NCBI RefSeq assembly: GCF_001418205.1
Contig: NZ_LIQF01000005.1
Span: forward strand, 1 to 64,000
Direction of reading: 5' to 3'
Source: Marinomonas fungiae
GTDB lineage: Bacteria > Pseudomonadota > Gammaproteobacteria > Pseudomonadales > Marinomonadaceae
Length of the DNA stretch: 64,000 nt
Made by a program: the position numbers and the translations under genes
The notes under the pieces: generated by a model
The model's input: only the letters and a program-made list of their open reading frames with translations
Databases searched by the model: none
What the model was told of the DNA's origin: nothing
Shown here: one piece after another, positions 24,646-33,784 of the stretch
Layout: each line of letters opens with the position of its first letter
How positions within the stretch are numbered: position 1 is the first letter of the stretch

Positions 24646-26416
24646 CGAGACCTCCCGTATCAAATTGCGGATAATTTAACACACTCTCAAGCCATTCTGC
24701 ATGCTCGCAAGCAACTGTTTTCACAAGATTTAGTATTTGATAGCAATCTGAGGATTCAACCCGCCATCGCTCAGCGTCAAGATAAAAGCTAAGCCGCTCA
24801 CCTTCTCGCATTGATAACACATTGACTTGCATAGCACGAAGCAAATTCGCACGCTCTTCATTATCGACTACCGCAATATGCCAACCCTCAACCAAGGCCC
24901 GTTCGGCAAGCGCCTCTTTAGTGGGATTAAGTGCTATTTTAGCCTCCCCTAGTCGCACCACAGTTGGTGCATTAAAAGCCACTTGCCCATCCACGTCTCG
25001 ATTCCATGATACCACTTGGTAACGATCCTTATACCACTGAAAAGTCCATTCTGGTGTCAGGGGCGACAAAAGAGCGGCCAAAAGTAGCAACATTAAAAAT
25101 CCCAATGAGCGCCTACTTGGCAACCAATACACGCCCCAAAAGCCCAAGCCAATCATTGTTAACTTAACCCATGCCATCACTTCATGATTGGGGGTTATCG
25201 CCATGACTTGATATAGAGGTGCTTCAATCCACTCATAGGACCAAAGTAACACAGAATCCAGATAACCATATAAATAGGACGTGTTGCAGCATGATAACTC
25301 CAACAAAGAAATTAGCGATATGGGGAACCAAACAAAGGCGACGAAGGGGATCAACAGTAAATTAATTACCACGACCAAAGGGCTTAAAGAGGATTGCCAG
25401 CCCAATGTCAGCAACAACGCAAAAAAGGACATTAAACATTGCATCCAAAGCATGCGCCCCCTCCCTTTGACACGCTCCAACAACAAGGCGATTAGCAACA
25501 CAAAAGAAAACGACAGCCAGAAAGAAGGATCCAATGCCCTCCCTGGCCACTGCAATAGCATCAACCAGGCACAAAACCCCAGAACGTGCAGTAATGCCAC
25601 CTTGTGATACGTCGCTCTAATCGTCAGAAACACCAGCGCCATTAAGGCCGCCCGAATAGCTGGCTCACCTAAACCGCTCCAATATGCGTAAGCAAAACTT
25701 GCTGGTACAGCCATCAACCAGTCGAGCCAAGCACGATGGCAAAAGGCTTGACGCAAAGCACGACTGAAGCGCCAAAATAAACGGCTGGCCGCGAGCGCTA
25801 ACATACACACAAAGCCCACATGCAAGCCCGACACAACGAACAGATGAGTAATGCCCAAATAATTAATCAGCCAACGATCTCTTTCGTCCCAGCGACTACG
25901 ATCCCCTTTAATAATGGAATACGCAAAACGCCAACTGGGATATTGATCAAGTTTCAACGGAAGTGGAGTCTGTTGTGCTTGTTTTGGTAAATACAACAAG
26001 GCATCCACCCCCTTTACATAGGCCAGATGCTCCCGGTAATCACCAAATAAGCGCGCAAAATTTAATCTTACAGGGAGCAGCTCACTGCTGGCTGGGCGAT
26101 CACATAAACCGGCCTCGAAAGATCGCCCCTTATCTCTAACTATGAGACTGAAGTTCTCCAACTCACCATCACTTCGCAAGCAAGCCTGCTCAACATCCCA
26201 ATAAAATGGCCCTTCAACTTCATTCTTTGTCCATTCTCTCCAACTATTGCTGCTTATCAGTGCAACTAAGGAAATAGTTACAATAAATAAACCAAGCCAG
26301 TCTTTACGAAAGATTTGATAGAGACATAATAGAAGGATACAAGTAGAATACAGCCACCGGAGCGATGGGGGTGTTAACAACGCACCCACCAGCACGCAAA
26401 TATTTAAAAGCAGCAT
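24629..26416 (-). CDS. comEC: ComEC/Rec2-family membrane protein lacking a recognisable metallo-hydrolase domain
   Basis: ComEC is the inner-membrane channel for transforming DNA uptake. This 595-residue protein has the N-terminal hydrophobic part and soluble loop (about 1-160), followed by the Competence-domain helices (about 190-450) with the family motif WLINYLGITHLFVVSGLHVGF. Typical proteins are about 750 residues with a C-terminal metallo-beta-lactamase-like domain containing an HxHxDH site. Here the about 140 residues after the last helix contain no such motif and little glycine-rich metallo-fold sequence. It may therefore be a degraded or altered ComEC. It heads the exbB-exbD-lpxK operon. 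Confidence 0.85.
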   Translation of the reverse strand: MLLLNICVLVGALLTPPSLRWLYSTCILLLCLYQIFRKDWLGLFIVTISLVALISSNSWREWTKNEVEGPFYWDVEQACLRSDGELENFSLIVRDKGRSFEAGLCDRPASSELLPVRLNFARLFGDYREHLAYVKGVDALLYLPKQAQQTPLPLKLDQYPSWRFAYSIIKGDRSRWDERDRWLINYLGITHLFVVSGLHVGFVCMLALAASRLFWRFSRALRQAFCHRAWLDWLMAVPASFAYAYWSGLGEPAIRAALMALVFLTIRATYHKVALLHVLGFCAWLMLLQWPGRALDPSFWLSFSFVLLIALLLERVKGRGRMLWMQCLMSFFALLLTLGWQSSLSPLVVVINLLLIPFVAFVWFPISLISLLELSCCNTSYLYGYLDSVLLWSYEWIEAPLYQVMAITPNHEVMAWVKLTMIGLGFWGVYWLPSRRSLGFLMLLLLAALLSPLTPEWTFQWYKDRYQVVSWNRDVDGQVAFNAPTVVRLGEAKIALNPTKEALAERALVEGWHIAVVDNEERANLLRAMQVNVLSMREGERLSFYLDAERWRVESSDCYQILNLVKTVACEHAEWLESVLNYPQFDTGGLGVRAF

Positions 26417-26453
26417 TGGACCTCCTTGTCCATGTGTCGCCTAAGTAGTTATT

Positions 26454-26975
26454 ATGCCTAAGCATTACCTAAAGAAGTTTGTCCCAAACCCTGAAAAGCT
26501 AAAGCAAAACAAAGCTCTTGGACTGCTGGGGGCACAAATTTATGAAGCCGACTTGTGGCACCTATCACGCCGCTCAGTCGCTAAGGCGTTTTGGAATGGC
26601 CTATTCTGGGCAGCAATTCCAATGCCATTTCAAATGGTCATCTCTGCCTTATTCGCTATCCCACTACGCGCCAACATTCCCTTGTCGATTGCTTTAGTAT
26701 GGATCACCAACCCTCTTACTATGCCAGTTGTATTTTATGTTAACTACATCATTGGCACTTGGATTGTAGGCAACGGAATAGATTCAGAATTTCAGATGTC
26801 GGTTGAATGGATCTGGCGACAAATGGAGCACATCTGGCTGCCTCTGTATGTTGGATCTGCTGTCACGGGGTTTGTATCCGGCGGTATCGCTTACTTCTCG
26901 ATCTTACTATTATGGCGACTGCACGTCATTAAGCGCTGGAAAAACCGCCGCTTACGCAACCAACAGCCAAAATAG
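26454..26975 (+). CDS. DUF2062 inner-membrane protein
   Basis: This 173-residue protein has the DUF2062 pattern: KAFWNGLFWAAIPMPFQMVI, RANIPLSIALVWITNPLTMP and three hydrophobic segments (about 50-70, 85-110, 128-155), with basic ends. The family is widespread in proteobacteria, often beside comEC and ExbBD genes, and has no proven function. It is divergent from comEC over a 37-bp gap, so their promoters overlap. Confidence 0.88.
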   Translation: MPKHYLKKFVPNPEKLKQNKALGLLGAQIYEADLWHLSRRSVAKAFWNGLFWAAIPMPFQMVISALFAIPLRANIPLSIALVWITNPLTMPVVFYVNYIIGTWIVGNGIDSEFQMSVEWIWRQMEHIWLPLYVGSAVTGFVSGGIAYFSILLLWRLHVIKRWKNRRLRNQQPK

Positions 26976-26998
26976 GCACTACTCAGAGTAAAATTGAA

Positions 26999-27022
26999 AA
27001 GGGGCTGAATGATCAGCCCCTT
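26999..27022. terminator. Terminator between DUF2062 gene and lolD
   Basis: AAGGGGCTGA (26999-27008) and TCAGCCCCTT (27013-27022) form a 10-bp stem with an ATGA loop, followed by CTTATAT; on the minus strand it is followed by TTCAATTTT. It lies between convergent genes. Confidence 0.85.
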
Positions 27023-27039
27023 CTTATATCAGCCTGTTA

Positions 27040-27723
27040 TTAAAGCGGTATGAGCGTTTTATTACTCAGGCGATAGGCCCGATCCATCCATGACAACATT
27101 TTCTCATCATGCGTTACTATCAAAAATGCCATCTGCTTTTCGTTTTTTAGACGCACGATAAGCTCTTGAATCTCTTTAGAAGTGGTTTCGTCCAAATTGC
27201 CTGTTGGCTCATCCATCAACACACATGCCGGATCATGAGCCAGCGCTCTAGCGATAGCAACTCGTTGACGCTCACCGCCAGACAACTGTGATGGACGGTG
27301 ATCCAAGCGTTCACCCAAACCCACATCGCGTAGCAAATCGCTTGCAACTTGCTTAGCCTGCGCGGTTTTTACACCAGCAATCAGTAATGGCATCATGGCA
27401 TTTTCGAGTGCACTAAACTCAGGCAGTAGATGATGAAACTGATACACAAAACCAAGTTTTTCATTGCGTAGTTTGGAACGCTTTGCATCACGCAAGCTGC
27501 CCCATGCCTGCCCTTCAATCTCAACCTGCCCGCTACTCGCCTTATCAAGCCCCGCCAATAAATTCAATAATGTGGTTTTACCTGAGCCTGAACTGCCAAC
27601 AATCGCCACAGCTTCTCCTTTGCACAAGGCAAATTCGATGCTTTCAAACACCTGAATGTCTGTCTTACCGTCACGATATTGCTTACTTAAACCGGTACTA
27701 CTCAGTACTACATTGTTACTCAT
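27040..27723 (-). CDS. lolD: Lipoprotein-releasing system ATPase
   Basis: LolD powers extraction of outer-membrane lipoproteins from the inner membrane for transfer to LolA. The 227-residue ATPase has Walker A GSSGSGKTTLL, the LolD-type segment FVYQFHHLLPEFSALENAMMPLL, the signature LSGGERQR, Walker B CVLMDEPTGNLD and the H-loop VTHDEKML. ATG 27723 overlaps the lolC stop as ATGAGTAA and is preferred over the in-frame start at 27759, which would lie deep inside lolC. Confidence 0.95.
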   Translation of the reverse strand: MSNNVVLSSTGLSKQYRDGKTDIQVFESIEFALCKGEAVAIVGSSGSGKTTLLNLLAGLDKASSGQVEIEGQAWGSLRDAKRSKLRNEKLGFVYQFHHLLPEFSALENAMMPLLIAGVKTAQAKQVASDLLRDVGLGERLDHRPSQLSGGERQRVAIARALAHDPACVLMDEPTGNLDETTSKEIQELIVRLKNEKQMAFLIVTHDEKMLSWMDRAYRLSNKTLIPL

Positions 27724-28957
27724 AACGAAGCGCCTCCGCAGGATCCACTTTTGATGCACGCCAAGCTGGGTACAAGGTCGCCAAAACTGTCATGATAAAC
27801 GCCGCAGAAACAATGAAGCGCACATCTTGCCACTCCAACTGAGAGGGCAAGTAGTTAATGAAATACACATCTCCACTTAGAAATTGAATCCCCAAGAACC
27901 CTTCCAACCAAGCAATGAAGTCGCTGACATTCAGTGCTGCCGTAACACCTAAAGCAAGTCCAATCAAAGTGCCTAATAGGCCAATAAAAATACCCTGAAC
28001 AACAAACACCCACATTACTTGAGTTGAGGTTAAGCCCATGGTTCTCAGGATTGCAATGTCGTTGCGTTTATCCGTCACCACCATCACAAGCGTTGACACA
28101 ATATTGAACGCAGCAACCGCCACAATCAGCAGCAACAGTAGACCAATCATGGTTTTTTCCATTTTAATCGCCTGAAATAAGTTACCGTGAGTGCGCGTCC
28201 AATCGCTGACTTTGTTTTGTCCTGGAATAGCACGAGCAATATCCCAAATCAGGCGCGGCGCATCAAACAAATCATCAAAAGCAATGCGCAATGCTTCCAC
28301 ATCATTCGGGTTATAGCGCTTTAACCGTGCCGCATCCTGAATATTGATATAAGCCAAACTGGAATCTAACTCCGCACCCACTTTAAAAGTACCAACTAAA
28401 GTAAAGCGCTTTAAAGTAGGTGTAATACCTGCAATTGAGACATTCGCTTTGGGAAGTAGCGCCGTTACTTTGTCACCGATCCGAACACCTAACATACGCG
28501 CCAGTTGCTCACCCAATACAATGCCATATTCACCCGAATGCAATGCTTCAATAGATCCAGAGGTCATATGATTCGGCAAAATAGATACGCTCGATTCTAA
28601 AGCTGGGTCGATACCATTTAACAAGGCTCCATGTACACCTCGGTCGGACTGAAACATGACCTGAGCTTGAATATGCGGTGCAACGGCCTTAACCCCCGGC
28701 ATGGTTGCCACCTGCTCTGACATTTTCTGCCAGTTATCCAAAGTTGGATCCCCCCAGACGGTCGCATGAGGCACCATCCCAAGAATTCGTTCGCGCAATT
28801 CACGGTCGAAGCCATTCATTACCGACAAGACGGTAATAAGCACTGCAACACCCAATGCGATACCCGCAATGGATGAGAAACTGATGAAAGAGATAAAGTG
28901 GTTGGCGCGCTTTGCACGGGCATAACGCAGACCAATTTTCACTGGCAATAAATTCAT
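27716..28957 (-). CDS. lolC: Lipoprotein-releasing system permease (LolC/E/F type)
   Basis: This 413-residue MacB-like permease has one N-terminal helix (ISFSSIAGIALGVAVLITVL), a large periplasmic domain (about 50-265) and three C-terminal helices (about 270-400), ending in PAWRASKVDPAEALRYE. LVGTF and AAFNIVSTLVMVV are conserved in the family. It forms the LolCDE-type exporter with LolD. No lolE follows lolD, unlike E. coli and Pseudomonas, so either a partner is elsewhere or this is a LolF-like homodimeric permease. The symbol lolC is therefore provisional. Confidence 0.85.
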   Translation of the reverse strand: MNLLPVKIGLRYARAKRANHFISFISFSSIAGIALGVAVLITVLSVMNGFDRELRERILGMVPHATVWGDPTLDNWQKMSEQVATMPGVKAVAPHIQAQVMFQSDRGVHGALLNGIDPALESSVSILPNHMTSGSIEALHSGEYGIVLGEQLARMLGVRIGDKVTALLPKANVSIAGITPTLKRFTLVGTFKVGAELDSSLAYINIQDAARLKRYNPNDVEALRIAFDDLFDAPRLIWDIARAIPGQNKVSDWTRTHGNLFQAIKMEKTMIGLLLLLIVAVAAFNIVSTLVMVVTDKRNDIAILRTMGLTSTQVMWVFVVQGIFIGLLGTLIGLALGVTAALNVSDFIAWLEGFLGIQFLSGDVYFINYLPSQLEWQDVRFIVSAAFIMTVLATLYPAWRASKVDPAEALRYE

Positions 28958-28981
28958 TTAACAATCGTCCATAACAAAAAA

Positions 28982-28996
28982 GGGGCTTAAAGCCCC
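28982..28996 (-). terminator. Terminator after purC
   Basis: GGGGCT and AGCCCC pair around TAA, extended by flanking A/T. On the minus strand it is followed by TTTTTTGTTA, a good T-run, 21 bp after the purC stop. Confidence 0.8.
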
Positions 28997-29016
28997 CTTC
29001 TTATGATTCGCAAGTA

Positions 29017-29733
29017 TTAGGCATCAAAATCGATACCAATACGGCGACCAACATCTTCATAGGCTTCAATCACACCGCCAAGACCTTGACGGAAACGATC
29101 TTTGTCCATTTTTTCTTTGGTTTCAGCATCCCATAGACGGCAGCCATCTGGAGAGAACTCATCACCAAGAACCACTTCACCATTGAATAGACCAAACTCA
29201 AGTTTGTAGTCTACTAGGATCATGCCGCCTTCAGCGAAAAGCGCTTTTAGCACGTCGTTTACTTTGAAAGTTAGTTCTTTTGCTTTAGCAAGATGCTCAG
29301 GTTTTGCCCAACCAAAAGACTCAACATGAGACTCATTGATCATTGGATCACCCAGTGCATCGTTCTTAAGGAACAATTCAAACGTAGGTGGGTTTAGCTC
29401 CAAACCTTCTTGAACACCAAGACGGCGGCATAGGCTACCTGCAGCAACATTACGTACAACACACTCGATTGGCATCATATCAAGACGCTTAACCAAAGAT
29501 TCCGTGTCGCTTAGCAAAGCTTCAAAGTGCGTTGGGATACCAGCAGCTTCAAGTTTACCCATAATGAAGGCATTAAATTTGTTATTTACCATGCCTTTAC
29601 GATCTAGCTGCTCAACTTTTTTGCCGTCGAAAGCAGACGTGTCGTTACGGAATACTAGAACCATTTTATCAGGGTCATCGGTTCGAAATACCGATTTTGC
29701 TTTGCCTGCATATAGCTCTTGTCGTTTTTCCAT
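29017..29733 (-). CDS. purC: Phosphoribosylaminoimidazole-succinocarboxamide synthase
   Basis: PurC (SAICAR synthetase) joins CAIR and aspartate using ATP in purine synthesis. The 238-residue protein starts [16 protein letters not shown] and contains [30 protein letters not shown] and [10 protein letters not shown], all hallmarks of PurC. ATG 29733 is 9 nt after GGAG; a TTG 15 bp upstream is not needed. It follows bamC by 35 bp in the same direction, as in E. coli and Pseudomonas (dapA-bamC-purC). Confidence 0.96.
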   Translation of the reverse strand: MEKRQELYAGKAKSVFRTDDPDKMVLVFRNDTSAFDGKKVEQLDRKGMVNNKFNAFIMGKLEAAGIPTHFEALLSDTESLVKRLDMMPIECVVRNVAAGSLCRRLGVQEGLELNPPTFELFLKNDALGDPMINESHVESFGWAKPEHLAKAKELTFKVNDVLKALFAEGGMILVDYKLEFGLFNGEVVLGDEFSPDGCRLWDAETKEKMDKDRFRQGLGGVIEAYEDVGRRIGIDFDA

Positions 29734-29768
29734 GTGGAGAATCTCCAATAAATACTGTGAGGGATAAA

Positions 29769-30863
29769 TTATTTCGCTAGCAGCGAAAGGATTCGATAGG
29801 ACGTCAGTGCTGGATGGTCCGTCGCTGATGCATCTACCGTTAAAAAGTAGCCTTCCCGTTGGCGAATCAATTGATAAGGATAGCTACGCTCTGTCCATTC
29901 TACATCATCGAGATTTCGACGACGCACCTTAAATAGGATCACTTCTTCATCTTTTGCCAACGCGCCTAACGGCACTTTAAAATCAATAATGTCGCCAACT
30001 CGCGCTAGCTTATCTTGTGGCACCAAGGCTAATTCTTTTGGCTCTTCACTAGTGATATGTAGGCCAGAACTGTCGCGAATGAAGCTGTCGACCGACTCTG
30101 GATCAGCATTCCTACCTAAGAACAATGCCAGTTTGCCTTCACGATTAGTCCAGATGCGTGATTCACGAACTGGCTCACGGCCTTGATTGGATAATAAAGC
30201 GGTTTCAACCGTCAGCTCTCTCGATATATGAGACCAAGCATCGACCATTTGGCTTGCAGATGCTTCATCAAGCGTCAAGTCAACTGCTTTTTTTACGCCC
30301 TCAGAATCAATTGCTACCAACTGAATTTTAGTGATAGTTTGCGTACGTGTTGGCTCAAAGTTCACTGTCAATTGGTATTGCGTAGGTTTCAGACGTGTCA
30401 CACTGCTCCAAAGTTTGCCCAAGCCACTTTGGCTTTCAAACTGCAGAGGCTCACTCACCAACTCAGTTTCCGTCTTGCTTTGGAAAACCACCGCCTCACC
30501 ACTAAAGCTGGAGAAATAATCCGTCATCAATTTTTTCGACTGAGCGATACTTGCTGGGATTTTCAGTGTCACATCGTACTGTCCAATCACCATTGGCACG
30601 TGAGTCATAGACTCATACAACTTAGGTGCACGGGGCGTCTCAAACTCCCCCGTCGCTTGTAACGTTGCAACACGATCTTCATTTGGAATGATCATCTTAT
30701 CGGAAACATCGTGTCGCCCAGCAGGTAGCTTCAGTTCAACTTCACTGCTTCGAGCCGACTGATAATCTAATCCGTGGTCAGTAACCATGTTAGAACAGCC
30801 TGACAGCAACACCACAGAGGCCAAGCTCCCTGTCATCACCAATTTCTTGGTAAGTTTGCTCAT
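29769..30863 (-). CDS. bamC: Outer-membrane assembly lipoprotein BamC
   Basis: BamC is the accessory lipoprotein of the beta-barrel assembly machine. The 364-residue precursor has a lipoprotein signal with lipobox LLSGC at about 19-23. Two helix-grip domains follow, and the N-terminal region after the lipobox is the extended segment that contacts BamD in E. coli ([17 protein letters not shown]). Length is close to E. coli BamC (344). It lies 2 bp after dapA, the conserved neighbour. Confidence 0.9.
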   Translation of the reverse strand: MSKLTKKLVMTGSLASVVLLSGCSNMVTDHGLDYQSARSSEVELKLPAGRHDVSDKMIIPNEDRVATLQATGEFETPRAPKLYESMTHVPMVIGQYDVTLKIPASIAQSKKLMTDYFSSFSGEAVVFQSKTETELVSEPLQFESQSGLGKLWSSVTRLKPTQYQLTVNFEPTRTQTITKIQLVAIDSEGVKKAVDLTLDEASASQMVDAWSHISRELTVETALLSNQGREPVRESRIWTNREGKLALFLGRNADPESVDSFIRDSSGLHITSEEPKELALVPQDKLARVGDIIDFKVPLGALAKDEEVILFKVRRRNLDDVEWTERSYPYQLIRQREGYFLTVDASATDHPALTSYRILSLLAK

Positions 30864-30865
30864 AC

Positions 30866-31747
30866 TTATTTGTCCTTAATACCAGAAACCACTAACGCTT
30901 CGTTTACTGCATCATGGTATGCCGCAGACAAATCTGTCAATGGCAAACGAATTGACAAATCACAAAGCCCTAACTGAGCAGCCGCCCATTTCACAGGAAT
31001 TGGATTCGGCTCGACAAATAGCGCACTATGCAACGCTTTGATACTGTTATCAACCGAGTGGGCCGCCTCAGCATCACCCGCTAAAGCAAGCTCTGCCGCT
31101 TTAGCGACTGCCGCAGGTGCAACGTTAGCCGTCACGGAAATATTTCCTTTACCACCCATTAGGATTAGGTCGACGGCTGTTGGATCATCACCAGAATACA
31201 CCGCAAAGCCTTCAGGTGCCTTTTCAATCAGCTCTTTACCACGCTCAAGATTACCAGTGGCATCTTTAATGCCAATGATGTTAGAAATGTTGGCAAGGCG
31301 TAAGGTGGTCTCGTTGGACATGTCAGCCACGGTACGACCCGGTACGTTGTATAAAATCTGTGGAATATCGACCGCTTCAGCGATGGCTTTAAAATGTAGA
31401 TACATGCCTTCTTGAGTGGGACGATTGTAGTAAGGAACGACTAATAAACATGCGTCAGCACCTGCTTCTTTAGCACGCTGAGTTAGATCGATGGCTTCGT
31501 GAGTAGAGTTAGCTCCCGTGCCCGCAATGACTGGCACTCGACCATTCACTTTTTCAACAACCTGACGAATAACATCAGCATGTTCATCGTAAGTTAATGT
31601 GGCAGATTCACCTGTCGTACCAACAGCAACAATACCGTGAGTACCTTGAGCAATATGGTATTCAACGAGCTCATCTAGCTTTTGCTTATCGATACTACCA
31701 TCCAATTTCATTGGTGTGATAAGCGCCACTAAGCTTCCAGTAATCAT
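30866..31747 (-). CDS. dapA: 4-hydroxy-tetrahydrodipicolinate synthase
   Basis: DapA condenses pyruvate and aspartate semialdehyde in the lysine/diaminopimelate pathway. The 293-residue TIM barrel shows AVGTTGESATL, ILYNVPGRT with the catalytic tyrosine, and IGIKDATGN with the Schiff-base lysine. Length is standard. The product feeds peptidoglycan cross-linking as well as lysine. No lysine riboswitch is seen in the 173-bp gap upstream. Confidence 0.97.
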   Translation of the reverse strand: MITGSLVALITPMKLDGSIDKQKLDELVEYHIAQGTHGIVAVGTTGESATLTYDEHADVIRQVVEKVNGRVPVIAGTGANSTHEAIDLTQRAKEAGADACLLVVPYYNRPTQEGMYLHFKAIAEAVDIPQILYNVPGRTVADMSNETTLRLANISNIIGIKDATGNLERGKELIEKAPEGFAVYSGDDPTAVDLILMGGKGNISVTANVAPAAVAKAAELALAGDAEAAHSVDNSIKALHSALFVEPNPIPVKWAAAQLGLCDLSIRLPLTDLSAAYHDAVNEALVVSGIKDK

Positions 31748-31920
31748 TCTTACATCTCCACATTGAATTAAGCGTGCATAGTCTACCGCTCACGTAACCC
31801 CTATACAACACACCAGAAAGGCAATATTTGGCCTAACTGAGATATCAAGTACACTTGGCATCCAATTTGACGACTTTCTACGTATAGAAAGCGCAAACTA
31901 TTGAACAAACGGAGCAGAAA

Positions 31921-32367
31921 ATGAGTTTAAGCATCGGACAAACCGCGCCAGATTTCACCTCAAAAGACCAAAACGGCAATCCTGTTAAACTAAGCGATTA
32001 TCGCGGCAAAAAAGTAGTACTCTATTTCTACCCAAAAGACTCAACGCCGGGTTGCACCGCACAAGCCTGCAACTTACGCGATAATCACCAAGCCTTAATC
32101 GACGCAGGTTATGTCGTCCTTGGCATTAGCCCTGACAGTGAAAAGCGCCATCAAAACTTCATTTCTAAAAATGAGCTTCCATTTACTCTAATCTCGGACG
32201 AAGACAAGTCTGTTCATGAGCTATATGGCACTTGGCAGTTGAAAAAGTTCATGGGGCGCGAATACATGGGCACGGTACGCACCACCTTTATCATTGATGA
32301 AAATGGTACGATTGAAAACATTATTGAAAAAGTAAAAACCAAAGATCATACCGCTCAGATTCTATAG
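31921..32367 (+). CDS. bcp: Thiol peroxidase Bcp (atypical 2-Cys peroxiredoxin)
   Basis: This 148-residue peroxiredoxin reduces hydrogen peroxide and organic peroxides with thioredoxin. DSTPGCTAQACNLRD holds the peroxidatic cysteine and the resolving cysteine five residues later, the BCP-type arrangement. LGISPDSEKRHQNF and VRTTFIIDENGTI are also typical. GGAG 8 nt upstream supports ATG 31921. Bcp often sits beside dapA and perM in gammaproteobacteria, and here too it is divergent from dapA. Confidence 0.95.
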   Translation: MSLSIGQTAPDFTSKDQNGNPVKLSDYRGKKVVLYFYPKDSTPGCTAQACNLRDNHQALIDAGYVVLGISPDSEKRHQNFISKNELPFTLISDEDKSVHELYGTWQLKKFMGREYMGTVRTTFIIDENGTIENIIEKVKTKDHTAQIL

Positions 32368-32380
32368 TGCACAGACACAT

Positions 32381-32404
32381 GAAGCCCAGCGTATGCTGGG
32401 CTTC
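32381..32404. terminator. Hairpin between bcp and the PerM-type gene
   Basis: GAAGCCCAGC (32381-32390) and GCTGGGCTTC (32395-32404) form a 10-bp stem with loop GTAT. The T-tract is poor on both sides, so this is a weaker terminator call between convergent genes. Confidence 0.65.
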
Positions 32405-32423
32405 ATTGGGTTCTTACTATTAC

Positions 32424-33506
32424 TTATGCCTTTTTATCATCGGATATCAAACGTTGATCGTTTACGCGCGGCCATGCATTAATAATCGCTTTGACTAACG
32501 TTGCTAGGGGAATGGCAAAGAACACCCCCCAAAAGCCCCAAATTCCGCCAAAGAACAGTACGGCAATGATAATTGCCAGAGGGTGTAAGTTCACAGCTTC
32601 TGAAAACAATAGTGGCACCAGTACGTTACCATCCAACGCTTGCACCACTAAATACGCAATAAACACATACCAAAATTCATTGCTGGCGCCAAACTGATAA
32701 AAGGCAACTAACACCACTGGAACTGTCACCCCTGCCGCCCCAATGTAGGGAATCAGCACCGATAAGCCTACTAGCAGAGCTAACAAAGCTGAATACCTCA
32801 AATCAAAGAACCAAAACACCGCAAACGTCACCACTCCGACAACAATCATCTCAATCACCTTGCCACGAATATAGTTAGCAATTTGATCATTCATCTCGTG
32901 GGAAATATCACGCATCATCTGACGCTCTTTGGGCAGCCACGAGGTCATATAAGAAATAATTTTGGCTTGGTCTTTCAAGACAAAAAACATCACCAGCGGA
33001 ACCAACACCAAATACAGCATCAACGAAAACAAAGAAGGGATGCTGGTTAAAGAGTAAGACAACAGCCACTGCCCTACCGTCGCCGCCTCAGAAGCCAACA
33101 AATTTACGACTTCATCAACAGCACCTTGACTCACGTATGAAGAGTGTTCTTGAGCAAGCGCCTGAATAAAGGCCTGCAAATCACCAAACATACGAGGCAA
33201 ATCATTTACAAAACGCACCGCTTGCTTCCAAATGATCGGCACCATGACACCAATGAAGGTGCCGCAAACAGTGATAAAAGCGATAAATACCAGCGTGACC
33301 GAGAGGTTGTGACTTAAACCTAGCTTTTTGCAACGACTAATAATCCCCTGCAATAAAAAGGCGAACACCACAGCAATAAAGACTGGCGCAAGTATTCCGC
33401 CCCAAAATGCCATCACCAGCAGTGTCGAAATCAGTAGCAAAATAAAGATCACCACCTCTTCATTATTGAGGTAGCGGGTCATTAAGTTATCAAGTATCCG
33501 GATCAT
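32424..33506 (-). CDS. AI-2E/PerM-family membrane permease
   Basis: This 360-residue protein has about eight hydrophobic helices. FWGGILAPVFIAVVFAFLL near the N-terminus and YIGAAGVTVPVVLVAFYQFG plus FGGIWGFWGVFFAIPLATL in the C-terminal half are typical of the AI-2E transporter superfamily (PerM, YhhT, TqsA). Members export or exchange varied small molecules or ions, so the substrate is not assigned. Position next to the TusA-like gene and bcp matches the perM neighbourhood of Pseudomonas. The two genes are separated by 2 bp. Confidence 0.85.
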   Translation of the reverse strand: MIRILDNLMTRYLNNEEVVIFILLLISTLLVMAFWGGILAPVFIAVVFAFLLQGIISRCKKLGLSHNLSVTLVFIAFITVCGTFIGVMVPIIWKQAVRFVNDLPRMFGDLQAFIQALAQEHSSYVSQGAVDEVVNLLASEAATVGQWLLSYSLTSIPSLFSLMLYLVLVPLVMFFVLKDQAKIISYMTSWLPKERQMMRDISHEMNDQIANYIRGKVIEMIVVGVVTFAVFWFFDLRYSALLALLVGLSVLIPYIGAAGVTVPVVLVAFYQFGASNEFWYVFIAYLVVQALDGNVLVPLLFSEAVNLHPLAIIIAVLFFGGIWGFWGVFFAIPLATLVKAIINAWPRVNDQRLISDDKKA

Positions 33507-33508
33507 AA

Positions 33509-33754
33509 CTAGGACTCTTGTTTGCGAGTTACAAAATGAAAAGTACCGCCCTGCTCACCTTGATCAAGTAAGGGTAGGCCCACCAACGCCAAAAAGTGAG
33601 GAATATCTTTTAGTGATCCCTCATCCCTTGCATAAACACAAATCGTCTCACCTTCCGCCATTTTTGCTAAAGCCAGTTTTAACTTAAGTAAAGGCATTGG
33701 ACATCGATCTTCTTTTGCATCTAGGATTACGTCATACTGCTGTGCGTTAAGCAT
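33509..33754 (-). CDS. TusA/SirA-family sulfur-carrier-like protein
   Basis: This 81-residue protein has the family signature DAKEDRCPMPLLKLKLAL with the CPxP cysteine that carries persulfide sulfur in TusA. The fold is a two-layer alpha/beta sandwich. TusA delivers sulfur for tRNA 2-thiouridine, but paralogues linked to PerM-type permeases have undefined roles, so it is named only by family. It is coupled to the permease gene, separated by 2 bp, and divergent from bepA. Confidence 0.85.
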   Translation of the reverse strand: MLNAQQYDVILDAKEDRCPMPLLKLKLALAKMAEGETICVYARDEGSLKDIPHFLALVGLPLLDQGEQGGTFHFVTRKQES

Positions 33755-33784
33755 TTTTTATCCCGCTTCAAAACTCAGGCCACT

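Noticed and set aside
31748-31920. Possible lysine riboswitch before dapA
   Set aside because: The gap is too short and shows no pattern of the five-helix lysine aptamer.
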